This document shows positions 1 to 11,096 of a DNA stretch of 64,000 nt, piece by piece. The translations under genes and the position numbers were made by a program. Under the pieces are notes generated by a model. It ran no database searches, was not told the origin of the DNA, and worked only from the letters and a program-made list of their open reading frames with translations. Where the stretch lies: the NCBI RefSeq assembly GCF_963675165.1, contig NC_087386.1, positions 4,780,169 through 4,844,168 on the forward strand, given 5' to 3'. The first letter of the stretch is position 1. Every line of letters begins with the position of its first letter. This stretch comes from Halichondria panicea. Taxonomy: Eukaryota > Porifera > Demospongiae > Suberitida > Halichondriidae.

Positions 1-1860
1 GTACAAGCCTTAAACAAACAAGAAACAAATGCCATCAAATTGATCTACTGTACGGTTGCTATCTATATACATAGAATGCTTTATATTGGTGTCTAATTGA
101 TGTAATTATGCATTGACTGGTACTATAGCTTAGCTACTTATAATTGTATTTCCGAATGCCACGACTATATACTCTTGTCTGGCTTCCTATAGTGGATTAG
201 CTAGACACAAGTAAATTACTTTTGGTTAGGAAATTTCCTTAGCCTATTATACATAGATAAACGTTTCTCTATGGCCTAAGTCTGTTGAGTGCATGGGGGC
301 TGAAGAATGTGTATAATGGTTCAATATTTTGCAGTCCCACGTCTACTATATCATCTCTATGGTTGTCTGTATAATAGATATTCTCTGTAGGACAATGCCT
401 ACAGTTGTTGACAGTCTGTGCTAATAGCTTTTTGATTGATTAGTTCGATTACAGCTTGGATCTATAATGAATCTAATCTAGCAGCCGCTACATTAGCTTT
501 TAACCACTGGGTAAACTCGTATATACCTTGATTCCAATGGTCAATAAAAAAACCTCAGCTATAATCAAGTTCAATCGTATTTTATTCAGCATACCACCTT
601 TATAGGTGTACCGCTATGTGTTCCTATATTTAGTTTGCCACCTGTAGGTGTCTGCTATTGTGTTGTTCTGCCTATACGGCTGTTGTGTTGTTCTGCCTAT
701 ATTCAGCTTGCCAACTGCATGTGTCCCATGCAGCTGTTGCCATTAGTGGTGCTACTATATATATAATTATAGGTGTTGTGCGTTAGGGAAATCTTTAATA
801 CTTATATACTCCTGCTTGTAACCTATAATGAGCAGATTCAGAATCACACACACACACACACACACCAGCCGACTACTGTGACTACTGTAACCCACCCACC
901 CGTGGCCGCCCACACGCCGCCTCGGTTAATAGCGGTAGATACATATAATATATACATGCATGCACACTCTAATAATGCCTACAATGGTGCATGCACGCAG
1001 GAACTGTGTAGTACTATACAGGCGATTGATTGTATGGGTGATTGATCAGCCACCTTAACCCTATACTCCCTATAATATGTATTTTAGCTGTACATTCTCT
1101 GAATACTTTAAAAGTGTAGTAACTACAGCCTCTATATGCCTTTATTATAGTTCGTCACTGCATGCATGTGATGCTACGTAGTATAGTTCACATTAAAGTA
1201 CAGGATGTTTTTGTGTATAACTACGGATAGAACATTGAAAGAATAACAGAATTCTTTACATGTGAGATCAATTTCTAGCGGTACTGTTCTGAGAAGTTGG
1301 ACATTCCCTCATCGTGTTCAACTTTAATTGTTGTTCTGGTATGTATGGTTCTGTATACTCTTGTACAACTTAATAGTATAGATACATAATTATATATATA
1401 CATGCACACTCCAATAATGCCTGAAATGGTGCATGCAGGAACTGCGGTAGCATGCTGCGCATGTGCAATAGTATAATAATGACTCCTAATAATTCAATGA
1501 TTGTTTACTGAACTGAAGTGTTATTTGAAAGTATAAGGACTGCATGATGTGTCTTTAGGTGGTATCAGGAGTTTAGTGGTATATGTATGTAACAAACTTG
1601 AAGTTAATTAAGTCACATGTAGCTGAGGGAAATTTCAGTCATGTCGGATCCATGTATGACTTTAAAACTCGGACTCCAGGCACCAAATCTTGATTATGCG
1701 ATGCTACGTATAGTATAATTAATTAAATAGTACAAACATCAAAATGTTTTTGCTAAAACAATTAGTGTGCATAATGATTACTTGTTCCTTTCACAACGCG
1801 GATAGGTTAATATAGCGAAGACCGCCTAGGTTACACCGCTTGCATAGCATAACATACGTA

Positions 1861-2396
1861 CTCAGGTAGGTTAAGGATTGGGACCAGCAATTATTGCTGA
1901 ATCAGCTAAAACGCAGCCAAGCCCACGATTTTTAATATGTTTTGTGTGTAAAAAATTAGTTTAGCTACTTATCTTTTTTAGTTCTAATTCCGGAGGTCTA
2001 AACCTTCCTTTTCAGCTCTAAATTTTTAGTGTAGTAGGTAGTTCAAAGGTTTGTGCAGACTCTTCAATCGGGAGGGAGCTATTCATTCAGCCAAAGGTGA
2101 GATTTTGTAAAAAACCTAGTTTTCTAGCTGTTAATTTTAAATGTAAAAGCTAATAACTTACTTTGCATAGAGTACCATGCTTTCTCCCGATTGAATAGTC
2201 TGCACAAACCTTTGAACTACCTACTACACTAAAAATTTAGAGCTGAAAGGAAGGTTTAGACCTCCGGAATTAGAACTAAAAAAGATAAGTAGCTAAACAA
2301 ATTTTTTACACACAAAACGTATTAAAAATCGTGGGCGTGGCTGCGTTTTAGCTGATTCAGCAATAATTGCTGGTCCCAGTCCTTAACCTACCTGAG
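1861..2396. mobile_element. TA-site foldback MITE, about 215-bp inverted repeats (copy 1 only)
   Basis: The element begins CTCAGGTAGGTTAAGGA and ends with its reverse complement. The arms match over roughly 215 bp (1861-2080 against 2175-2396) with few mismatches. It is flanked by TA on both sides (1859-1860, 2397-2398), and copy 2 shows the intact target CATACGTAGTTG at 24148-24159. There is no coding capacity, so it is non-autonomous. The TA target is typical of Tc1/mariner-like elements. Confidence 0.93.
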
Positions 2397-2589
2397 TAGT
2401 TGCATAGCATTTCATTGTCAGCTTAATGCAAACAGATGGATGATGTGTTTGGGTTTTGTAGACAATGGTTGTCTCCCATATTTACCACATCCATGCATTC
2501 ATGCTATCTCTGAGTTCATCTCATCTCAATTCATCCATCTCCCTAGTACACTATAACCTAGCAACACACATGTACTCTCACGCTTTCAG

Positions 2590-4618
2590 GACCTTAAAAG
2601 GAAAGAGAAGGAAGGCATGCGTACGCTTGAGTCTCTGAAGGACAAGGAGAAAAGGCTAACCATAGAACTAGAGAACAAAATGTGAGTCTAAAACATTAAA
2701 ATATGATTCCTTACGTATATTTACATTTATTAGCAACACAATTCGTAGACCATACATGCATTGGGGAAACTCCTTGCAAATAATGATACCATAATATATT
2801 AGAGCGCAAAATTGTCTAAGGCACCGTTAGCTAACATTTCGTGGAGAATTGCTAACCCACGAAATTAAGCCCCTCGAAAATGTCGCGCTATATGGTAGAA
2901 CTATATATATACAACACAAAACAAAGTTTGGTAAACATATAATAATTATGTCATCATGATTATGTCATCATTCAGGAAGGAATACAAAAGTCGTCCGAAC
3001 TGCCCCAGCTCTTCTGGGACAGTTCTTACCTCAGTCCCTCAAGTTCCTCTTCCTGGATCCTTCTTTCCCCCTCCCATCTCTGGTTCGTGGTTTCCAGCTG
3101 TGCCAGGCAATAACATACCAAGGCCTATAGGTGAGTTCTGTATAATTATACTACTATAAGTCTGGCTTCGTCCCAAAAGCTTAGATTCTAAACTTCTCAT
3201 ACAAAAGGGTTGACAAATGAGCTGCATGCATGCAAACAATATAGTGTTACATCTGGAGATGGGTCATGGCTTCTTGGGAGCTAGCTGTAATGCACTGAAC
3301 CAGAAAACCCCTACATATGTTCACCATGCATGGAGCATGTGTGCTTTAGGGTGGATGACTGATCGTTATCAAATGCATACGTTGTTAATTGCCACTATAA
3401 TTGAATTTTGAGTAGTGGAAGGGTGGCTAACCACTGTAACCATGGGTACACACCCTGCATGAATCATGCATAAATTATTATATTATAGTGATTCCCGTAA
3501 ATGCATAAAAAATGTGTGCAAAGTATGATCATTATTGCGAGGTATGATCATTATAATTATTGGTGTTCATATATCACCTCGATCAGAAACGTCATATTAT
3601 TGTACTTTTATCTTATCTTCGTACAGAAATACCGGCAGTCTCACATATAAACTCTCCACCAGTTATATTCTCCCCATGGCCCAGCCATTGCCGCTTTGGA
3701 GTACCCACTTACTTTCCCCCTCCGATTTCGCAATCTCCTTTTCCTTTCGGAAACTCAAGATTTACTCCCTTGATGTTCCAGTACCCCCTTCGACCAACCT
3801 CACTCTCCATGCCCCTTACACCTTCCCATCCCACATTCACTGTACACAATAGCTTCCCTATGATGCAAGGAATGGTCCCTCAACAACTACCACAAGCTGA
3901 CGAATCGCATCGAATGGTCACAATTGTATCTCCAAGAACACAGGCCTATCCTCAGTCACCTGCTTACGCTAGAGAATATTCACAATCAGAGGTTCCTCTA
4001 GAGAGAGAAAGAACATGTTTTACGGAGAGCGATTTGTTTGAAGCCGAAGACAGCAGAGAGTCTTACTCACACAACAATACCAGTTCAAAAAACGGAGGAG
4101 AATCAGCTGATACAGAATGCAGATCTTCCAGTGTACTTCATTACACTACTTCAGCTGATTCAACGAGGAAGCCTGCAACACTGACAGATCGCAATACAAT
4201 TCTTTGTCAGGAGCAAGAGAGCTTTCCCCATGACTCGCTTCTAACTTTCAATGTTGTTCATCCACCTCCATCACTACATCGGCCAATCACAATGTCCACG
4301 TATACCAACCACAACAAAGCTCAACGTGTGCAAAAAACGATGCCACCTTTGTTACGGATTGACAGCGACAGTGAACTAGGAATAATACAAAAATCCATGC
4401 AAGGTGAAAAGTCGAAAATAGAATTGAGAGCACATACCAAAGTCTCAAAGTTTTCTCAGATTCACAATTCCGAGCTCGTCACAGTACAGTACTGCAAAAA
4501 TCCTCACTACAATAGGATATCTTCTTTGAAAAAGATCATGCGAAAGAGAAGGAAAACTAGCACTAGTGACTCTGAGACCAGTGATGAAGAAAGTGAACTA
4601 TTGACCGCTTATAATTAA
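2590..4618 (+). CDS. MNT-like: MNT-like gene, last three exons, copy 1 (partial)
   Basis: Exons 2590-2681, 2976-3130 and 3627-4618 correspond exactly to exons 4-6 of the gene at 19481-26371, with the same splice sites and phases. They encode the zipper and the Pro/Ser-rich C-terminal region. The first exon here needs a phase-0 donor upstream. No bHLH exon lies between base 1 and 2590, so exons 1-3 of this copy, if they exist, are left of the window. The coding part is intact: in the 330-residue last exon I count 10 amino-acid differences from copy 2, with no indels or stops, whereas the adjacent introns carry indels. It is either an allele of, or a recent paralogue of, the other copy. Confidence 0.8.
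2787..2897. mobile_element. CGTATAGCG-type MITE, short derivative (copy 1)
   Basis: A degraded element with GCGCAAAATTGTC at one end and CCCCTCGAAAATGTCGCGC at the other, in the intron between the two penultimate MNT-like exons. Family member of 10862-11096. Confidence 0.6.
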
Positions 4619-5239
4619 TTAGAGACCTCATTTCATTTTCAAAGTCGTTCTAAGACTGTCTGTCACCCACCCCAGCTGAAGAAGGCACTATACTTAATCA
4701 CTACCTACATAGTTATTGCAGGTTCACATCTGTTCAGAATTCAATCACTGCTGTAACTTTTCCCAATGATTAATAAAATATATTATATATTCTGTGGTTA
4801 AATTAATGATGATAAAATATGCATGATTGTAATAAATAATTGTAGCAAAAAACAGCCATAATTATTGCATGAATTAGTTTCCAGTAATTGCAGTTTGTTT
4901 TTTCATCGAGGCCGACAGGGGGAGGGGTCAATAACCTGGATGTAGTAAAAAATATAATACAGTAGTGACACGTTTTTATACGACCAACATGCACTGGGCC
5001 ATGGCTATATATACATGCACAATTATCATGGTACTGGGAAGGTTTCGGTAATTCTAATGTGGGCATATCAATCAGTTTGGCCATAATTATTATTATATAC
5101 CCTACAGAGGAAAAACATCCTTAATGTGTGTGAGTGCAGTATAATCCTATGTATGTAGATATTGTGCATGTGCACAGAATGCTGCATGAACAAGTCATAA
5201 TTACCCCGTGCGTGCGCACTAAGTGATTAGTGTGTGTGT
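4619..5239. other. 3' flank of MNT-like copy 1
   Basis: A/T-rich DNA after the stop codon, with the poly(A) signal at 4772 but no credible coding frame. Same content in copy 2 (26372-27003). Confidence 0.5.
4772..4777 (+). terminator. Poly(A) signal AATAAA, MNT-like copy 1
   Basis: Canonical AATAAA about 155 bp after the stop codon of the copy-1 last exon, followed by T/A-rich DNA. The same signal is conserved in copy 2. Confidence 0.6.
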
Positions 5240-5415
5240 GTTGGTTTGTGAATGTGTGTGGATATAAATATGAGCTGTTTGAGTGAACTAGATACTTTCA
5301 TGAACTGCTTTAACTGAGACAGTGGTTAAAAAAAATAGTAGAAACTTGTAGGCAATCTTCGAAGGCGACAAAATACACTGTTTTTTCTAATCGATGCTTT
5401 CTAGATTCACGGTCA
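5240..5415 (+). repeat. Repeat shared with a VPS13-like intron (copy 1)
   Basis: The block from ATGAGCTGTTTGAG through GAAACTTGTAGGC to TTTCTAGATTCAC also occurs at 27004-27165 (copy 2) and, inverted, at about 62150-62290 in a VPS13-like intron. It contains a short frame (MSCLSELDTF...) seen in all copies but soon stopped. Nature unknown. Confidence 0.6.
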
Positions 5416-5500
5416 TTCAATCCTAATGTTAAGGTCATTACGGTGAAAAGTTATAACCTGTTTGCTGCTGTGCTCAACGCACGGGGCGAATGCTCTATGA

Positions 5501-5540
5501 GCATCTTGTTAAGACCCTTATAAGGATCTTAACAAGATGC
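5501..5540. repeat. 40-bp near-perfect palindrome (copy 1)
   Basis: GCATCTTGTTAAGACCCTTA followed by its complement (one mismatch pair). No spacer. Confidence 0.9.
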
Positions 5541-5674
5541 TTATACATGTATATAAGAGCATTCAATGAAGAGCACATGCAGGTTTATCTGATTACAGGA
5601 GTCATAACAAACCACCCACAAGAAGCATGTACATGTACTAACTACACCTATATGTATTGTAGCAAATACATGTA

Positions 5675-5811
5675 TAGCCTCGTTCCCAGGCCGAGTTGTC
5701 TCCAAAATTACGCTATAAATTGCCAGTTAGCGACCTATAATTATAGCTGGGAACAAAAACTGGCGACCTATAGCGTTATTTTGGAGACAACTCGGCCTGG
5801 GAACGAGGCTA
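5675..5811. mobile_element. 137-bp TAGCCTCG MITE (copy 1)
   Basis: Near-perfect inverted repeat starting TAGCCTCGTTCCCAGGCCGA; the ends resemble those of the element at 6690-7776 (TAGCCTCG...CCAGGCCGAG). Flanks share an imperfect ATACATGTA-like sequence. Shared with copy 2, so it predates the duplication. Confidence 0.8.
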
Positions 5812-6689
5812 TAAATATACATGTTGCAAAGGGAAGAATAGCAACTCCAGACCAAAAATTTCGAGGTAGCCAACCCTCCATGTGTGATAAAGATACGTTG
5901 AAGTGGACAACACTTCTGTTGGGACTTTTAAGAGAAGAACTTCAAAGAGTGTTATCAATTAAGGCTTGCATAAGTCCATATTTTAGACTCACCTTTAGAT
6001 TAAGATAAGAGTTATTCTATTGAATGTGTGTGTTTGGTGTGCATACGCAAGCGTGTGTATATGGTAATGCTAAACTCATGATATACCGCATAAGTATATG
6101 TGCACACATGATTAGGAGCTAGTCAAAACAATAAAACAATGGAGGAAAGCACGGCAACCTTAACTAGAGCACTGCATGAAGCCTTGACCAGAAGTGTCAT
6201 TATTTTCCTCAAAAATAGGAGGAGCGGTATAAAATCAACAGTATACATTGCTATACAAAGCCAATTGCAGTTTACTGATGTGAAACTCGCTGTGATAAGG
6301 CATTGTGGTAGGCCATAAAATGCCTCGAATCAAACCTGTATGTGGCTAGCCTATAAAAGCTAGCAGTAACGTGCAAGTTCAAGCTTCTTAGCCTTTGCTC
6401 GCTTCTATTCAACAAGAAATTACTTGGCTATATATTGATGCTGCAAACACAACCCTTCGGCATCCAGGTGAGAAGACTCAAGACAGACACCTCAGCGGAC
6501 TACTATCATCGGCGGCCGTCTACGCGACTCGGTTAATAAAATGTGCACTGTATGGGTACGCAACTGGCACTCAGAGCTAAGAACTATACTGAGTGGGCCA
6601 GCAATGATTATAGGGCAAAAGATCTATTTAGCAATCTTTACAACAGGTTAATTGGTACTGCATATACACATGGGGACCTGGTGGTTGCC

Positions 6690-7776
6690 TAGCCTCGATC
6701 CCAGGCCGAGTTTTCGCTTTTATAACGGTTAGGCGAACAACTGGGCCTGGTACTAGTTGTCTGCGCATGCGTCAGTCGTTCGTCAGATTCTGACGAATGG
6801 ATATTCTCGTTCACTTTCGTGACATTTATATTCGTGTACTATCGTGTACTAGAAGTCAGTTCCCGTTTTATCATTATTGGAATCGATTGGAATGGCTCTT
6901 AGCTGAAGCTTCTCTCTTCTCTGAGCTTATTCTGAAGACTGAACAACAAGGGAAGAGGTATAAAGCTTTGTCAAGCTTGTTAAGGTCAGATATTTTTGTG
7001 TGGGCCCTATGGCCGGCTATGCTATCAAGTCTTGTTCATGTTTGGCAAGAATGTAGGTAGACTATAGTTTCATCATTAATATGGTGGATCAAGTGAAGAG
7101 TGTGAGCTAGAGAACTTGGTGCTGCCATCATCAGCTCGTCGACAATGACACTATAACCGAGAAATTTAATATGTATAGATCTACACGTATTTAAAATGTC
7201 TACTTCTCTGTACAGGAGCAATGGCTAATATCCAACTATCCCAACAGTGCTCCTCTTGGCTATACTAACGGACGAGACTGGACAGTTTGAGGTAAGGGTT
7301 TAACCGTCTTTGGTTTCTTTTAATATTGTCCTATACTCACAGACACAGGACTGGAGTATGACCTGCTCATTTGAGCGTTGCTGGGTAGCTCAGAGACATC
7401 AAGAGAATCTACGTTTTCTCAAGCAATGAGTTACGAGTTGGGGCCTAGAATCAGAGAAGTCCAGCAGCCTGCTAAATCTTTTTGAAACGTAATTTGAAGG
7501 CATTCAATCATCCTGAAGTTGCCCTGGGTCACTGTAATTGTGCTGCAGCACAACTGGCAACTCCCCAGGCCTTTGTGAAGCAGCTCCCTATGTGCATCTT
7601 TTGTGTACTCACTCTGTGCATTTTCTGTGTACAAATTTCTATTATTGATTTATTAAATATTTTTGCCGACCACAAATATACAATGAAAATTTGACGCATG
7701 CGCAGACAACTAGTACCAGGCCCAGTTGTTCGCCTAACCGTTATAAAAGCGAAAACTCGGCCTGGGATCGAGGCTA
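6690..7776. mobile_element. Mutator-like element, 85-bp perfect TIRs, 9-bp TSD (copy 1 only)
   Basis: It starts TAGCCTCGATCCCAGGCC and ends in the exact inverted repeat; the 85-bp arms are 6690-6774 and 7692-7776. The 9-bp target duplication GTGGTTGCC lies at 6681-6689 and 7777-7785; copy 2 has it once, near 28474. Nine-base duplications with long terminal repeats are typical of Mutator-like elements. The interior has only short frames (for example 87 codons at 6797-7060) and no recognisable transposase, so it looks non-autonomous. It could carry captured host DNA. Confidence 0.93.
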
Positions 7777-7843
7777 GTGGTTGCCATAATTTTGTTTTAC
7801 CACGCATGACTTTATCAGCAGGATGTGGTCAAGGTGGGTTAAG

Positions 7844-8053
7844 TACCGTATAGCATGTACTTTTCGTGGGGCAAAATATTCGTGGTTTTCGTGGTTGGAG
7901 GTCTGACCACGAATATTTTACCCACGAATGAAGCGACCTTGCCTACCTTTATCTGCAGTGCAAGCTCCAACCACGAAAATATTACCCACGAAATGTCTCA
8001 ATATTGCTGAACCACGAATATTTTCTCCCCCGAAAATTACCCGCTATACGGTA
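7844..8053. mobile_element. CGTATAGCG-type MITE (copy 1)
   Basis: About 210 bp with inverted ends (TACCGTATAGC... and ...GCTATACGGTA) and several internal inverted CGTGGTTNGG/CCACGAA modules such as CCACGAATATTTT. Present at the same place in copy 2. Confidence 0.8.
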
Positions 8054-8219
8054 CATGGGTAAGAGCTGAACACCATGCAGTTTCTAAGCAATACATCAGC
8101 ACAAAGGCTCTCGGACTATATAACTGGGGCAGGGTGTAGTGTACGTGTATAGTGTGCATGGATGTGTATCGTGTAGGGTGTAGGGTTACTTTGGACATGC
8201 AGTACAAATCACTACAAGT

Positions 8220-8880
8220 TCAGTGTTCATTTCTGGTCAGGTAATTTTTTTTTCTTAATAGGGAGTCATAGTCCCTATTCCAAAGTTTTGTGCACATTTT
8301 AACGGCAAACTTTTGTACTTCTTCTATTTTGTGAGAATTTGTTTTTTGGTGTGGATCCCAAACAGGAGCAGCATATTCCAGTTTTTTGATCTCACAAGTG
8401 AGATGTAGAGTTGTCTTAAACATTCTAGTGACAAGTGGCCATAGAACTGTCGGTAAATTATACCAACCTACTTGGCAGGCATTTCTGTACATTCCTTCTA
8501 TATGTGTTTTGACCATGAGAGGTCATGAGAGATCCACACGCCAAGAGGTCATGAGAGATCCACACGCCAAGGTACTTGTAGTGGTCAACTTTAAGTAGGG
8601 GACGTCCACTGATATTGAGACACATGTTGGGAAGTGGTGGGTTGAATTTTCTTGATATAGTCATGTATTTACACTTGCTTTAATTGGTTAAACAAGAGTA
8701 CATTTGTTTCAGACCATGCTTGGAGTTGGTCAATATCTCCTTGCAATTTTAGATAATCTTCAGGAGATTGAATAGGATGGTAAAGAAGAAGATCATCAGC
8801 ATAGAGCAAGAGACTTCCTTCATTTTGATGTAGATCAATGTCATTTATAACATGCAGACACAGTACATCAAACTTGTAGT
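8220..8880 (-). pseudogene. CR1-like non-LTR reverse-transcriptase fragment (copy 1)
   Basis: Minus strand: SLLLYADDLLL (the YADD catalytic box) near 8810, then a Trp-containing helix, SKCKYMTISRK in a shifted frame, KYLGVWISHDLL, and the C-terminal LEYAAPVWDPHQ...EEVQKFAVKMCTKLWN typical of CR1/L2-type elements. It is 5'-truncated just upstream of the YADD region and has frameshifts and a 26-bp internal tandem duplication (about 8518-8570). A further frameshift near 8475 splits the frame in this copy only. Confidence 0.85.
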
Positions 8881-8904
8881 GATTTGTTGTAGTGATTCGT
8901 AGCG

Positions 8905-9000
8905 GTGTCCGAACCTCCTCTGGGTGTAGTTCAGTGTATATTAGTTCAGTGTCCGAACCTCCTCTGGGTGTAGTTCAGTGTATATTTGAGTTCAGTGTAT
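8905..9000 (+). repeat. Short tandem repeat, two units (copy 1)
   Basis: About 45-bp units built on GTGTCCGAACCTCCTCTGGG and TGTAGTTCAGTGTATATT. Copy 2 has three units (29592-29720), the only clear gain of copy 2 over copy 1. Confidence 0.85.
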
Positions 9001-9099
9001 ATTTGTAACATTTCATAACGTGCAGACACAGTAAATTGAATTTGCAGTGATTCATATATACCACATGTTTGACCTTCTCTGTACATGTGTGTAGTAGAA

Positions 9100-9617
9100 C
9101 CATAGATTGAAGAGTTAGAGGGATAGGAAACGGAGTGGTGCACGTGATGATTTTACATTGAATCTGCAGTGGAGCCTCGAAAATTATCCGCGCTACGCCC
9201 TATGAACGAGGCTATTAACCACATTTTTGCCGGGTAACTCCCAAAGCTGTGTTTCCTCGAGACATCATCTCTTTCAGCAACTTATAACACGCCTAGTCCA
9301 TGAGCCACGTGTAGTACTTGCTAATGACTGACCACACCCAGTAAAAAGAGACTTTCCAATAAAGTTATATGTTCCCAAGGCTGTTTTAGAGCTATTGGAA
9401 CATGTAACGTGTAAGCGTGCTGGTTATGACTACTACAATAGGTATAGACCTTGAAATATAAGTGAGTTGCACGGACTAAGCACAGTTACTTGTAGTTTAT
9501 TATGCACTGAGTGTAGAAATAGATATTGTTGTGATGGCCTCGATTAAACCGCAGCGTAGCGCGGATGTTACTCGAGATACAAACCGTTTCCTATCCCTCT
9601 AACTCTTCAATCTATGG
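9100..9617. mobile_element. 518-bp insertion with inverted ends (copy 1 only)
   Basis: It begins CCATAGATTGAAGAGTTAGA and ends with the reverse complement; the inverted ends are about 35 bp. It is flanked by TAGAA at 9095-9099 and 9618-9622. Copy 2 lacks it and reads straight through near 29820 (differing also by one TAG triplet). No coding frame of note. Confidence 0.88.
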
Positions 9618-10861
9618 TAGAACTGGGTGTTATAATCATGTGTAGAAGAGGTCACATGCAGTAGGAATCACTATAGTGTTTTCCAGCAACCTTAATGCCA
9701 GGGCTGAACTTTTAGTGATTCTTATGGCCTCAAAATACAGAAAAAGTATACAGCACATGGTGTGTGTGCAAAGGAGGTTGGACTATAGGGTTATTTGCTC
9801 AGGTTATACCATACAACTTACCTCTGGCTTTACTGAGCTTATAATATCTGGCTAGCTGTGTGGATTAGCAAGGGTTAGCGGAAATGTATCTAGCTTGCAT
9901 AGGAATCTAGTAAAAAGTGTATGCACTGATAACAGAATGGAGGGGATTGCTGGGGATCATGCGTGCGCAGGTTGGTTAATGAAAGCTATACTACTAGTAT
10001 AAGTAGCCAGAGAGTCACAGAAAGTTTGCCTCCTAGTCTCCAATGACTATGAAAAACCAGCTAGAAGTAATCATTAATTGTCAACAAGCTCAGCTAAAAG
10101 TAGTAGTACATGGGTATAACCTTCTGGTGTGCGTGTGTGTTTGTGTTGTGTTTGTGTGTACAGGGTAGATGTAAAGTAGATAAGGTTACCACAAAACACA
10201 GCAAATGTGCTTACTCTGCCACATCTTATCTTGCTACCGCAGACAAGTGCATGGCCGCTGTTAGAACAGCCACCAGCCATGCTAGCTATTGAGCCACCAC
10301 TACATGAATCTAATTCCCACCACTTCTGAGAAAGGTGAATTCTAGGAAAGCCTGCAATGAATACACCCCCCCCCCCAAAAGGTGAGCTACATAGCAGTAA
10401 GGGCCAGGGATCCAGCATCAACTAGTGACCCTCCCACTAGTACACATGTACCACCACAGTAACAAAACCTAAATGCTAACCCTATAACCCTAACCCTAAC
10501 ACTATGGACTGCCTTTCAATGACACCTCATAATTATAGTACGTATATAGGGACAATCAAGAAGCACAGAAATTACCTCTGAAACTAGACACTTTCCAGGT
10601 CAATTGTAATGAACTGAGGCCACCACTATAAGAGAACTCACAAGAACTCACAACCAACTGCACACCAACAAGACCCTCCTGAAAGGACACATCTGCTGAA
10701 GCCATAGCTACCTTACCTTACCTATATGATATACTTACCTGTACTATAATAACGTTAAACAAGTAGCAAACGATAAGCTCTGATCCAGACCATATATTAC
10801 CTTGATGCATACCTGTGTGTGTGCGTGTGTGATGGGTGTGCTGCTTAGTTAACTTTCAACG

Positions 10862-11096
10862 TACCGTATAGTGCGAAATTTTCGAGGGGCTTAATTTTCG
10901 CGGATTTTGTGGGTTACCAATCCTACATGAAAATTAAGTCCACGAAAATAGTTCTAATTATCTGTGTTTATTAAAGGCGTGGCTTCCAGTAAGCAGTCAA
11001 GCCCATGCAGTCATTCCGCGAACATTGTGCAACGAAATGCTTTTAGAGGCCAATCCACGAAATATAAGTTCCTCGAAAATTTCGCGCTATACGGTA
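10862..11096. mobile_element. CGTATAGCG-type MITE, GCGAAATTTTCGAGG subfamily (copy 1)
   Basis: Inverted ends TACCGTATAG(T/C)GCGAAATTTTC and GAAAATTTCGCGCTATACGGTA enclose about 190 bp with a second inverted module (TTAATTTTCGCGG / CCACGAAATATAAG). Non-coding. Confidence 0.85.

Noticed and set aside
773..1045. 90-codon frame rich in His-Thr
   Set aside because: It is a CA microsatellite translated in frame plus a dispersed repeat (GTGGCCGCC...CTCGGTTAAT, also near 23271, 36931 and 6510).
5490..6008. 172-codon frame downstream of MNT-like copy 1
   Set aside because: It passes through a palindrome and a TAGCCTCG MITE. Only the tail (KDTLKWTTLLLGLLREELQR) looks coding-like; it is shared with copy 2 but has no clear splice sites or homology.
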